Assembly (NCBI GenBank): GCA_943369755.1
Contig: CALROG020000050.1
Coordinates: forward strand, 1-22,149
DNA from: CALROG01 sp943369755
GTDB taxonomy: Bacteria; Pseudomonadota; Gammaproteobacteria; Burkholderiales; Burkholderiaceae_C
Direction of reading: 5' to 3'
DNA length: 22,149 nucleotides
Below, piece after piece: positions 14,064 to 20,996 of this stretch (its first letter is position 1; every line of letters begins with the position of its first letter). The translations under genes and the position numbers were made by a program. The notes beneath the pieces are model-generated. The model saw only the letters and a program-made list of their open reading frames with translations, was not told where the DNA came from and ran no database searches.

Positions 14064-15406
14064 GTTTTCTCCCTCATAAATTCAAGCCGGACACGTGAAT
14101 CTGCCATGCCAGAAAATAGCTGGGGCACAAGGTTGGCATTGGTCAACAAGCCATTGGCCGTCAGGCGCCGCATCGCGGATGCCTTGATGTCGGACAGCTC
14201 CTTTTGTAGCGCGTCTATCTGATCGGCTGGCAGTGCCCCCCCTTGAGACACATCGATCGTGCTGTCGACTGCCAGCACACGTTCGATCAGGGTGATGAAG
14301 AATGCATCTTCCGTCTCGGGTTTGACAGCCTCGGGTGGCGCACCTTTGAACCACTTGAACACAACGATCAATGTGGACGCCACAGAAAGTATCAGACCAA
14401 AAAGGGACTCTATTTTTTTCAGGGTAGCCTGGGACAAAAAGGGATTTTTGCGATCCATGAACATCCGCGTACCCGCCGACAGTGGATAAGTGGACGATTC
14501 CAGGATCTTGTCCTCATCAAACTTCATCTTCAGCCGCATCTGGAGTGCAGGGCTGTACACGCCTTCGAGTACCTTGAACACGGCACGCGGGTCCAGTTTG
14601 GCATTGGCGACCAACTGCAAATTAACGCCCACTGTCTTGACGTCGCGCGGTGGCACAGGCGGTTGCACGCTGTACATATAGGCCATGACTTTGCTGTCCG
14701 CAGCCCAACCCTGGCGCAGTGCCAGTGCGTTGGGGAAAGGGAGTTCAAGCAGGCTGTAACCGAACTGCTGAACAATGTAGTCAGCCACATTTGATGGCGC
14801 AAACGAGGTGATGACAATCACATCTGGAAGGCGGTCCTTGCGCAATGCCAACAAGTCCTCGGTCGCGATGTTGGTTTCAACATAATCCACGCCTTCCTGC
14901 ATTCCTGAAAACGCCAGCAATTCTTTGGCGATGACCCGAGTGCCGCCCTTTTTGCTACCCAGGTTGATGCGCATGCCGCGCAGGCCCGCAATGTCCTTGA
15001 TATCTGGACGCACCAAAAAGTGCAGCAGCTCGGGCGCCAGATTGGCGACGTGAACCACGTTCGCAAATGGCAACTCCAAGCCACCTTGTATCAGCGCGAA
15101 GTCCAGCTTGCCCTCAGAAACTTGGGTCAATGCATCTTGCGAGCCCTCTGATGGCAGCACATCAAGACGTACTCTCTCGGGCAATACTTCGTCTCGCAGA
15201 GCACCCGCCAGGTAGTGCCTGTTGCCCAGGATGTCGCCGCCTGTGATCTTTAGCGCGTAAGTTCTGGGAAGAACCTCGTAGACATAGTGCGCCGCGATGC
15301 CCAGCAAGGCAATGATGAGCAGAAAAGCCAGCGTCTTTCGCACGCTCTCATTGCGCTGCACCCGGCCGAGCCAGTCATTTAATATGCCCCGTGCTTCGTT
15401 GGCCAT
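14060..15406 (-). CDS. membrane-anchored TAXI-family (TRAP-associated) substrate-binding protein
   Basis: A 448-residue protein with a TAXI-type binding domain between two membrane helices. Helix 1 is at about 24-44 (LAFLLIIALLGIAAHYVYEV). The periplasmic domain spans about 50-330, with GSQDALTQVSEGKLDFALIQGG and GLRGMRINLGSKKGGTRVIA typical of TAXI proteins. Helix 2 is at about 333-353 (FGLILSVASTLIVVFKWF). A C-terminal segment of about 95 residues, with helix-forming ALQKELSDIKASAMRRL, would return to the cytoplasm. No TRAP permease is nearby, so a sensing or docking role is as likely as transport. It starts 3 nt after the second PstS-like gene and overlaps the lipoprotein gene by 4 nt. Confidence 0.85.
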   Translation of the reverse strand: MANEARGILNDWLGRVQRNESVRKTLAFLLIIALLGIAAHYVYEVLPRTYALKITGGDILGNRHYLAGALRDEVLPERVRLDVLPSEGSQDALTQVSEGKLDFALIQGGLELPFANVVHVANLAPELLHFLVRPDIKDIAGLRGMRINLGSKKGGTRVIAKELLAFSGMQEGVDYVETNIATEDLLALRKDRLPDVIVITSFAPSNVADYIVQQFGYSLLELPFPNALALRQGWAADSKVMAYMYSVQPPVPPRDVKTVGVNLQLVANAKLDPRAVFKVLEGVYSPALQMRLKMKFDEDKILESSTYPLSAGTRMFMDRKNPFLSQATLKKIESLFGLILSVASTLIVVFKWFKGAPPEAVKPETEDAFFITLIERVLAVDSTIDVSQGGALPADQIDALQKELSDIKASAMRRLTANGLLTNANLVPQLFSGMADSRVRLEFMREKT

Positions 15407-15409
15407 GTG

Positions 15410-16243
15410 TTACCTGACAGCGATGAAACCGGCACGATCCACGATCGCCTGGCCAGCGGGGGATTCCGCCAGAGCAATGAAATCAAGCGCTTGTGGCCGC
15501 GCCACCCCAAACGTCAAAAGATACAGGGAGCGCGCGTAGGGGTAGCGACCACTTAGAACGGTCTCGCGGGCTATCGGTGTGCCATCAATTTCCAGGGCAA
15601 CGATGTCGGCGGGCAAAGGGCCATCGTCTGTCGCCACGCAACCTATTGCGTACGGGTTCTGACGAATAAACTCAAGCACCTCTTGCCTGGTTTTTCTGAA
15701 GTGCGCTTTCAACGCCAAGTCAGCCCCCGCCAGGACGACCTCACTGACATAGCGGCTGGTTGATGAATCTCGCGGGCGCATCACGACGTCAATGGGTTTG
15801 TCAACGCCGCTCAAGGCCTTCCAATTGTCAATCTTGCCAGTCAGCACATCGCGCACCAGCACCTGCCTGAGTTGCTTGACCGGACATTGAGCGTGTACCA
15901 CGATGGCAATCGCATCCCTGGCAATGAGATGGTTGTGTGCTTGCGGCTCTGCCTCGGCTCCATGCAGGTCGCGCGCCATGGCCGCAATGTCGATGGCATG
16001 CCGCTTGGCAGCCAACAGACCTTGCAATGAACCGCCGCGCTCGACAATAACCTTCACGCCGTAGAGCTTCTCGAATTCCCGACCCAATGCAACGTTCAAG
16101 TCGTACATGGCAGAGGTGCCGCCAATGAGCAAGGCATGTTGTCGAACCGGGACGCGACTGATCTGTAGCCATTGCCAAAATGGATACGCCGCTACCCCGG
16201 CAAGAGCCGTCGCAAGGCCGCCAGCGATGTAGCGTCTCTTCAT
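15410..16243 (-). CDS. PstS-like periplasmic phosphate/oxyanion-binding protein, copy 2
   Basis: A 277-residue protein of the PBP2/PstS type. The N-terminal hydrophobic segment (about 6-26) is an uncleaved anchor or signal peptide. The ligand-binding start is LLIGGTSAMYDLNVALGREFEKLYG, followed by VERGGSLQGLLAAKRHAIDIAAMARDL, the pattern of phosphate-binding PstS relatives. VLTGKIDNWKALSG at about 133-146 is the conserved PstS core, and SSTSRYVSEVV replaces the usual GSGT loop. It overlaps copy 1 by 4 nt and ends 3 nt before the TAXI-like gene. No PstC, PstA or PstB gene lies nearby, so a transport function with a local permease can be excluded. Confidence 0.85.
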   Translation of the reverse strand: MKRRYIAGGLATALAGVAAYPFWQWLQISRVPVRQHALLIGGTSAMYDLNVALGREFEKLYGVKVIVERGGSLQGLLAAKRHAIDIAAMARDLHGAEAEPQAHNHLIARDAIAIVVHAQCPVKQLRQVLVRDVLTGKIDNWKALSGVDKPIDVVMRPRDSSTSRYVSEVVLAGADLALKAHFRKTRQEVLEFIRQNPYAIGCVATDDGPLPADIVALEIDGTPIARETVLSGRYPYARSLYLLTFGVARPQALDFIALAESPAGQAIVDRAGFIAVR

Positions 16244-17115
16244 CGCGTCGGGGTTGCAGTGGGTGTCGTCGGCATGGCAAAGACCGAGTTGGACACTGGC
16301 GCAGCGAGGTTGCTGACAAAGTGCAAAAATTTTTGCACCTCTGGCGCTGGCTTTTCCCGCGTGACAAACATCAACGGTGCCATCAGGGTGTAGCGGCCGC
16401 TCTGTACGCTGTCTGCTCCGGCCATGACTTTGTCCACAGACAAGACCTTGAGTGCCCGGTCCTTGTTCGACTCCGTTGCAAGGTAGGTGATGCCAAAAGG
16501 ATCAGCCCCCACGCGGGCAATGCGTGGTTCCAGCTCGGCGTTGACTGCACGCGGCGTGAAGGTGTCGACATCTCCCAAAACCTTCTCGCTCCAGCTGTTG
16601 GTAATGCCATCGCCGGGAGGGCCTATGTAGACGTTGATAGGCGCATCTTTTCCGCCCAGCGCTTTCCAATTGTTGATTCGCCCTGTAAAAATTTCGCTCA
16701 ACTGGATTGCGCTGAGATCATTGACCGGATTGGTAAAGTGAACGGCAGGCGCCATCGCCACGCGCCTGAAGGGAACATTGACAAGCTTCACGCCGCTTCG
16801 GCTGATTTGGTCTAGCGTGTCTTCAGACGGAGCGCCGCTGACCACAGCTACGTCCGCAGTTTTGTCGAGCAGCGTGAGATAGCCCCGAGATGTGCCACCA
16901 CCGCTGACCACCACCGTGCTACCGGGCTGGCTGCGCATGTACTGTTCGGCCAGCAATTGAACGATGGCTCCAAATGTTGTCGAGCCGCGGATATGTACGG
17001 TCCGCACTTTGTTGGCCTCTGAGTTGTTTTGCGTCGCGGCGAGACAGGGCAAAACCTGGAACAGCGCCAGGAACAAAAACGCGCGACTCAAAATCCTTCC
17101 TGCAGCTCCTCGCAT
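16240..17115 (-). CDS. PstS-like periplasmic phosphate/oxyanion-binding protein, copy 1
   Basis: Binding protein of 291 residues, first gene of the operon. Signal peptide LSRAFLFLALFQVLPCLAATQ at about 9-29, with a possible lipobox-like cysteine (LPCLA) that does not fit well. PstS-type features: VHIRGSTTFGAIVQLLAEQY, VVVSGGGTSRGYLTLLDKTADVAVVS, IFTGRINNWKALGG, and PPGDGITNSW. It ends in a Thr/Pro tail (MPTTPTATPTR). The open frame continues far upstream; ATG 17115 is chosen because AAAAGG lies 8 nt before it and the signal peptide begins there, but ATG 17163 is possible. It overlaps copy 2 by 4 nt. Confidence 0.82.
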   Translation of the reverse strand: MRGAAGRILSRAFLFLALFQVLPCLAATQNNSEANKVRTVHIRGSTTFGAIVQLLAEQYMRSQPGSTVVVSGGGTSRGYLTLLDKTADVAVVSGAPSEDTLDQISRSGVKLVNVPFRRVAMAPAVHFTNPVNDLSAIQLSEIFTGRINNWKALGGKDAPINVYIGPPGDGITNSWSEKVLGDVDTFTPRAVNAELEPRIARVGADPFGITYLATESNKDRALKVLSVDKVMAGADSVQSGRYTLMAPLMFVTREKPAPEVQKFLHFVSNLAAPVSNSVFAMPTTPTATPTR

Positions 17116-17387
17116 TGCAGGAGCCTTTTGCCAGCCAGCATTGACTCTAGAAGTTATTGTCATTTTTAAAGTGAGTTTCAGCGTCAAATCACGCAGATTC
17201 AGGATCACCTGCACTGACGCCTCCAACTGCCCCGTAACGCGGATCGTAGCGCGTTTGGTGGCGCAACCATCAGGGTTTTCACCCGCTGCCGGAGCGCCCC
17301 ACAAGGCCCACTCGATTGATGCGTTGCAGGTCGAGCTGGTAGCCCACCGTCGTGGGCGCATGGTTTGAAGAGCGCTGTAGTTTGTAG
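17116..17387. promoter_or_regulatory. upstream region of the binding-protein/phosphagen-kinase operon
   Basis: This stretch holds the leader of the five-gene minus-strand operon. A -35-like TTGACG lies at 17187-17182 (minus) and an A-rich CTTTAAAAATGACAATAA follows toward 17155, but no well-spaced -10 is clear. The open frame read through it lacks homology. I see no regulator gene next to it and no operator symmetry. Confidence 0.3.
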
Positions 17388-17549
17388 ATGCGCTCGGTGC
17401 GTGCCAGCGCGGTCACGGCTGGCGTGGCTAGTCTTACTGTGTCACAAGAGCAGCTTTACGCAGACTTTGCCAAGGCGGTGGATGCTCTGGAAACAGAACG
17501 CGCCAAGCAAGTGGCGCAGCGAATGGTCAAGAAAGACCGGCACCTGTGA
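17388..17549 (+). pseudogene. short coding-like remnant, 53 codons
   Basis: Opens at an ATG right after an in-frame TAG and ends at TGA. The second half, EQLYADFAKAVDALETERA then KQVAQRMVKKDRHL, is helical and coding-like, but the first part is not. I do not recognise it. It looks like the C-terminal end of a lost gene or a small helical protein; a ribosome site is not visible. Confidence 0.3.
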
Positions 17550-17580
17550 ATTGTGCTGGGCACGCCAGAAAAATGCCACC

Positions 17581-17694
17581 TCACTTCGGCCGTGGGCGTG
17601 ACAGTGTCGGCTTGGGAGGGTGGAGTAGCGCTACTCGCAGCTCGGCTACAGAACTGGCTAGCGCACGTGCAACATTGCGCGTTTCTTCCTGCAT
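17581..17694 (-). pseudogene. short coding-like remnant, 37 codons
   Basis: MQEETRNVARALASSVAELR followed by a Pro-rich, basic tail ending in RPRPK. The helical, amphipathic start looks like the end of a real protein, but an in-frame TGA lies 27 nt upstream of the ATG and no family is recognisable. Probably a decayed gene end; low certainty. Confidence 0.22.
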
Positions 17695-17802
17695 GGCACG
17701 GTCGCGGTACGGATAGGAAATTCAAGCACATGAGGCCCAGTGTGGAACGTGTATGGGGCTTCGAAACACGTTTGACTCAGGCAGTTTGAGTGCTCGCAGC
17801 CT

Positions 17803-17952
17803 TTAGGCGGCCTTGGCCCCTACCGTTTTGGTATTGAGCATGAAGTTGTCAAAGCGCTTGGCGTTCATCTGCTGCCAGACCTTGACCACGTCGCGGTCAG
17901 CACCTTGTAGCTTACGCTTTACGGCCGCCCAGCCGACTATCGAGCGAACCAT
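17803..17952 (-). pseudogene. coding-like C-terminal remnant overlapping the merR 3' end
   Basis: A 49-codon frame ending in TAA, with strongly coding-like codon choice in GADRDVVKVWQQMNAKRFD and NFMLNTKTVGAKAA. It overlaps the last 41 nt of merR in another frame, so its upstream part may have been replaced when the merR block arrived. I cannot name the parent protein. It could also be a genuine small gene, though no ribosome site is evident. Confidence 0.35.
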
Positions 17953-18328
17953 CGGTAGCCGACCTGAGTAAGCGACGGAATGAAGGGCATTCCATATGGC
18001 TGGGCGCAGGGCAAACAGCTGCGTGTCGCAGTCCCCGGCTCATGGCGCGCAGTCGCCGTACCAGTCCATCAATGTAATCGGCCTTGTCCTCCAGCATCCT
18101 GCGCTTGATATTGGGCCGCTTGTCGGGCGTGAACATCTGCGCAATTTCGCCCAGCGAAAACCCAGCCGCCTGGCCCAGCGAGATCAGGGCCAGCAGTTCC
18201 AGTACGCCCGAATCAAAGGTGCGGCGCAACCCATGGCGCCCGACCGAGGCGATCAGGCCCTTCTCTTCGTAATAACGCAGCGTCGAGGCCGGCAGGCCGG
18301 AGCGTTTGGCGACTTCCGCAATATCCAT
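17912..18328 (-). CDS. MerR-family transcriptional regulator
   Basis: A 138-residue regulator. The winged helix-turn-helix is at 1-38 (MDIAEVAKRSGLPASTLRYYEEKGLI), followed by the family's dimerisation helix. The effector end has CPAPSHMEC with Cys106, His111 and Cys114, spaced as in MerR proteins that sense metals or redox/thiol-reactive compounds; which one is not clear. The C-terminal 14 residues run over the remnant at 17803-17952 and may not be original. It is divergent from the DUF2938 gene across a promoter with the MerR architecture, so it should control that cassette and itself. Confidence 0.92.
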   Translation of the reverse strand: MDIAEVAKRSGLPASTLRYYEEKGLIASVGRHGLRRTFDSGVLELLALISLGQAAGFSLGEIAQMFTPDKRPNIKRRMLEDKADYIDGLVRRLRAMSRGLRHAAVCPAPSHMECPSFRRLLRSATDGSLDSRLGGRKA

Positions 18329-18342
18329 GTTTCAAAAATACC

Positions 18343-18373
18343 TTGACTTCAAGTCGACTTGAATTCGTAGAGT
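18343..18373 (+). promoter_or_regulatory. MerR-type promoter/operator with 19-bp spacer
   Basis: -35 TTGACT (18343-18348) and -10 TAGAGT (18368-18373) are separated by 19 bp, the overlong spacer that MerR proteins untwist to activate. A perfect 16-bp palindrome, TTCAAGTCGACTTGAA (18348-18363), fills the spacer. It lies between merR and the DUF2938 gene, 42 nt before its ATG. Function follows from known MerR promoters; binding by this MerR is inferred. Confidence 0.8.
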
Positions 18374-18414
18374 AACTGCATCGAACCACCCAGTCAACCC
18401 GAAAGGACAACCTC

Positions 18415-18915
18415 ATGACCCCCTTCGATGCAGAGTTTCCGCGCGCCGTCGCCATCGGCATCGGCGCCACCGCCGTGATGGACTTGTGGCTCACGCTGCT
18501 CAAGATCTTGGGCCTGCCCGCACTCAACTTCGCCCTGCTCGGCCGTTGGGTCGCCCACATGCCGCGCGGCCAGTGGGCACACCACGCCATCGCCAAGGCG
18601 GCGCCCGCGCGCGGCGAGCTGGCGCTGGGCTGGGCCGCGCACTACGCTACCGGCATCACCTTTGCCCTGCTGCTGGCCGCGCTGGCCGGTCCGGCTTGGC
18701 AACGCGCCCCCAGCCTGTGGCCCGCACTGGGCTTCGGCGTAACCACCGTGGTTCTGCCGCTGCTCGTCATGCAGCCCGCCATGGGCGCCGGCATCGCCTC
18801 GTCACGCACTGCCACCCCGGCCTTGAACGTGCTCAAGAGCCTGGCAAACCACACGGTCTTCGGGCTGGGCCTGTATGCCGCAGCTCTGGCAATCGCTTCT
18901 TTCAACTGGACCTGA
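18415..18915 (+). CDS. DUF2938-family inner-membrane protein
   Basis: A 166-residue hydrophobic protein of the DUF2938 family, function unknown. Four membrane segments are visible at about 10-30, 72-92, 102-122 and 144-163. Characteristic blocks are GIGATAVMDLWLTLLKILGLP near the start, RWVAHMPRG at 44-52 and VMQPAMGAGIASSRTA. AAAGGA precedes the ATG with 7-nt spacing. It is the first gene under the MerR-type promoter and is followed after 39 nt by the flavodoxin gene, so the two are probably one transcript. DUF2938 genes are known to occur next to regulators and oxidoreductases. Confidence 0.85.
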   Translation: MTPFDAEFPRAVAIGIGATAVMDLWLTLLKILGLPALNFALLGRWVAHMPRGQWAHHAIAKAAPARGELALGWAAHYATGITFALLLAALAGPAWQRAPSLWPALGFGVTTVVLPLLVMQPAMGAGIASSRTATPALNVLKSLANHTVFGLGLYAAALAIASFNWT

Positions 18916-18954
18916 AACCCCACCCATCCACCCCACTCAACAAGGAAACACATC

Positions 18955-19536
18955 ATGAAAAACATTGCCGTCATTTACCACAGCGGCCAGGGCAACACCG
19001 AGCACTTCGCCCGTCTCGTCGTCGCCGGTGCGCAAAGCGTGGGCGATACCCACGTCGGCCTGCTCAAAGCCACTGACCTCACTATCAACCCTTCCAGCCT
19101 GCTCGACTACGACGGCTACGTCCTGGGTTCGCCCACCTACCTGGGTGGCGTGAGCGGTCCCTTCAAGTCCTTCATGGATTCCACCGGCGGGCTCTGGCGC
19201 AAGCAGCAACTCAAGGGCAAACTCGCCGCGGGCTTCACCGTCTCGGCCCTGCCCTCGGGCGACAAGCAGAGCACGTTGATCTCGATGTTCACGTTCGCCA
19301 TGCAGCACGGCATGGTCTGGGTGGGCAACCCCTTCCTGCCCGAGCAGAGCAGAGGCGTGCCCTATGAACAAGCCATCAACCGCCTGGGCTCATGGACCGG
19401 GATGATGGCCCAGGCCGGCCACTCGGCCTCGGGCCAGTCCTATGCGCCCGGCGATCTACGAACCGCCGAAGCCTTTGGCCGCAACTTCGCCCAGGTGCTT
19501 GCACGCATGATGGTGCCCGCCGAGGAGGTGGTGTGA
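18955..19536 (+). CDS. flavodoxin-like / NAD(P)H-dependent FMN oxidoreductase (WrbA-type fold)
   Basis: A 193-residue cytoplasmic flavoprotein. The FMN phosphate loop is HSGQGNTEHFA at 9-19, and the isoalloxazine-contact loop is GSPTYLGGVSGPFKSFMD at 58-75. Relatives reduce quinones or act as redox partners. AAGGAAA lies about 8 nt before the ATG. The stop overlaps the next start (TGATG), and a strong GAGGAGG for that gene is inside this gene's end. With the MerR cysteines it suggests a response to reactive or electrophilic compounds, which is inference. Confidence 0.87.
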   Translation: MKNIAVIYHSGQGNTEHFARLVVAGAQSVGDTHVGLLKATDLTINPSSLLDYDGYVLGSPTYLGGVSGPFKSFMDSTGGLWRKQQLKGKLAAGFTVSALPSGDKQSTLISMFTFAMQHGMVWVGNPFLPEQSRGVPYEQAINRLGSWTGMMAQAGHSASGQSYAPGDLRTAEAFGRNFAQVLARMMVPAEEVV

Positions 19537-19763
19537 TGCTGCCCGCCCGCTACGCCCCGGCCCTGTTCGGTCTCATTCTCTCGGGCCTCATGTCGCTGCT
19601 GGTCTCGGCAATCTCCACACTGCGCGCGGCCAGCCCCGGCGCCGAACTGCTGCCGCTATGGATCGGTGCCTGGCTCACGGCCTGGCTCGTTGCGTTTCCC
19701 GTCGTGCTGGTGATCGCGCCCCTTACGCGTCGCATCGTGCAGCGCCTTGTTCGGCCGGCATGA
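19536..19763 (+). CDS. small two-helix membrane protein, DUF2798-like
   Basis: A 75-residue protein with two membrane segments at about 6-26 and 39-61. It fits DUF2798: ALFGLILSGLMSLLVSAIST at 9-28 and WIGAWLTAWLVAFPVVLVI. The ATG overlaps the flavodoxin stop by one base, with GAGGAGG about 10 nt upstream. The function is unknown; the surrounding cassette suggests a membrane partner of the flavoprotein. Confidence 0.75.
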   Translation: MLPARYAPALFGLILSGLMSLLVSAISTLRAASPGAELLPLWIGAWLTAWLVAFPVVLVIAPLTRRIVQRLVRPA

Positions 19764-19822
19764 ACGCGCTGCCGGACCGAATCGGACTCAACGGAAGAGG
19801 CACGTTCGCGTGCGGCCGCCAC

Positions 19823-19839
19823 ATCTGGTACCGCCAGAT
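19823..19839. terminator. weak hairpin after the small membrane gene
   Basis: ATCTGG and CCAGAT form a 6-bp stem with a 5-nt loop, 60 nt past the preceding stop, in the 171-nt gap before the hydrolase gene. The T-rich run after it is poor, so attenuation or partial termination is only possible. Confidence 0.22.
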
Positions 19840-19934
19840 CGGCGTTTCGTCGCGACGCTCTGGCCGCCGCGCCCCTGTGCACCGATAGTCCGACTGCCTT
19901 AGCTAGCAGCCCCTTAACCTGAAAGAACCCCACC

Positions 19935-20996
19935 ATGTCTGCCCTCTACACCTCAAGTTTCCGCGCCCTCCCCTATGTCCTGGCCCTTGCCGGCATCGCC
20001 CTGTTGCAGCCTGTCGCCCAGGCCAATGAAGCCGGTTTTCGCCAGTTGACCGTGGCAGCCAACGGCACGGGGGGCAAGCCGGCCCACGCCGCGCTGTATT
20101 ACCCGACCGCCGACGCGGCCCAGGTCATCCCCATGGGGCCGTTCCCGCATAGCGTGGCCATCAACGGCGCACCGGCACCGAAGTTCAAGGGCCTCATCGT
20201 GATCAGTCATGGCACCGTCTCCACCCAGATCGGCTTTGCCACATTGGCTCAAGCCTTGGCGCGCAATGGCTACTTGGTCGCCGCCGTCGAGCACGTGGGC
20301 GATACCTGGCAAGACCAGTCGCTGCGTGCCACGCCGGCACGCTACTTCGCCGAACGGCCACGCCAGGTCTCTCGCGTGATCGACACCCTGATGGCCGATC
20401 CGCAATGGCGCACACGTATCGCCACGGGCGCAGAGGGGCAGCCGCTGATCGGTGCCGTGGGCCACTCAGCGGGGGGCTACACGGTGCTGGCACTGGCCGG
20501 TGGCAAGCCGGTGCTATCACAACTGCGCAAGCATTGCGAGGCTGAAGCGGCGCAGGATCCCGTGCTTTGCGACTTGTCGCATGCCCTGGGCAGCGGCAAG
20601 GTGCCGGCAGACGGTGCCACCGAAGGGCAGGAAGAGCCCGTGCAGGCCGACCCACGCGTGCGCGCCGTGATGGCCTTGGCGCCCATGGGCGTGGCATTTA
20701 GCGCGTCGTCACTCGCCTCCATCACGGTACCGGTGGCGATTTATGCGGGCGAGAAAGACACTTTCCTCGTGCCCCGCTTCCATGCGCAATGGATCTTGCA
20801 GAACACTCGCGGCAGCAACACGACGCTACAGCTCGTGCCCAACGCCGGTCACTATGCCTTCATGAACAAACCCACCGTGGACCTGCCCTCGCCCGACGGC
20901 AGCGTGGCCGCCGATCCGCAGGGCTTTAACCGGGTAGTCTTCCTGGACCGCCTGGCACAAGAGTCGGTCGCGTTTTTCGAGAAAAACCTGCGATGA
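19935..20996 (+). CDS. secreted alpha/beta hydrolase (dienelactone hydrolase / PAF-acetylhydrolase-like)
   Basis: A 353-residue exported hydrolase. The signal peptide is at about 10-30 (VLALAGIALLQPVAQA). The nucleophile elbow is GHSAGG with Ser178, the acid is likely Asp275 in AGEKDTFLVP, and the base is His306 in NAGHYAF; IVISHGTVST at 88-97 is the oxyanion-side strand. Cysteines at 201 and 212 could pair in the periplasm. The stop overlaps the DUF2306 gene start by 4 nt. Periplasmic esterases of this family act on short-chain esters, but the substrate here is unknown. Confidence 0.88.
   Translation: MSALYTSSFRALPYVLALAGIALLQPVAQANEAGFRQLTVAANGTGGKPAHAALYYPTADAAQVIPMGPFPHSVAINGAPAPKFKGLIVISHGTVSTQIGFATLAQALARNGYLVAAVEHVGDTWQDQSLRATPARYFAERPRQVSRVIDTLMADPQWRTRIATGAEGQPLIGAVGHSAGGYTVLALAGGKPVLSQLRKHCEAEAAQDPVLCDLSHALGSGKVPADGATEGQEEPVQADPRVRAVMALAPMGVAFSASSLASITVPVAIYAGEKDTFLVPRFHAQWILQNTRGSNTTLQLVPNAGHYAFMNKPTVDLPSPDGSVAADPQGFNRVVFLDRLAQESVAFFEKNLR

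Noticed and set aside
17116..17361. N-terminal extension of PstS-like copy 1 back to 17361
   Set aside because: The extension has no homology to binding proteins and would bury the signal peptide about 90 residues inside the protein.
19760..19888. 42-codon frame starting with an ATGA overlap after the small membrane gene
   Set aside because: The overlap is tempting, but the product is Arg-rich with no hydrophobic or family pattern and no sign of selection; a chance frame is more likely.
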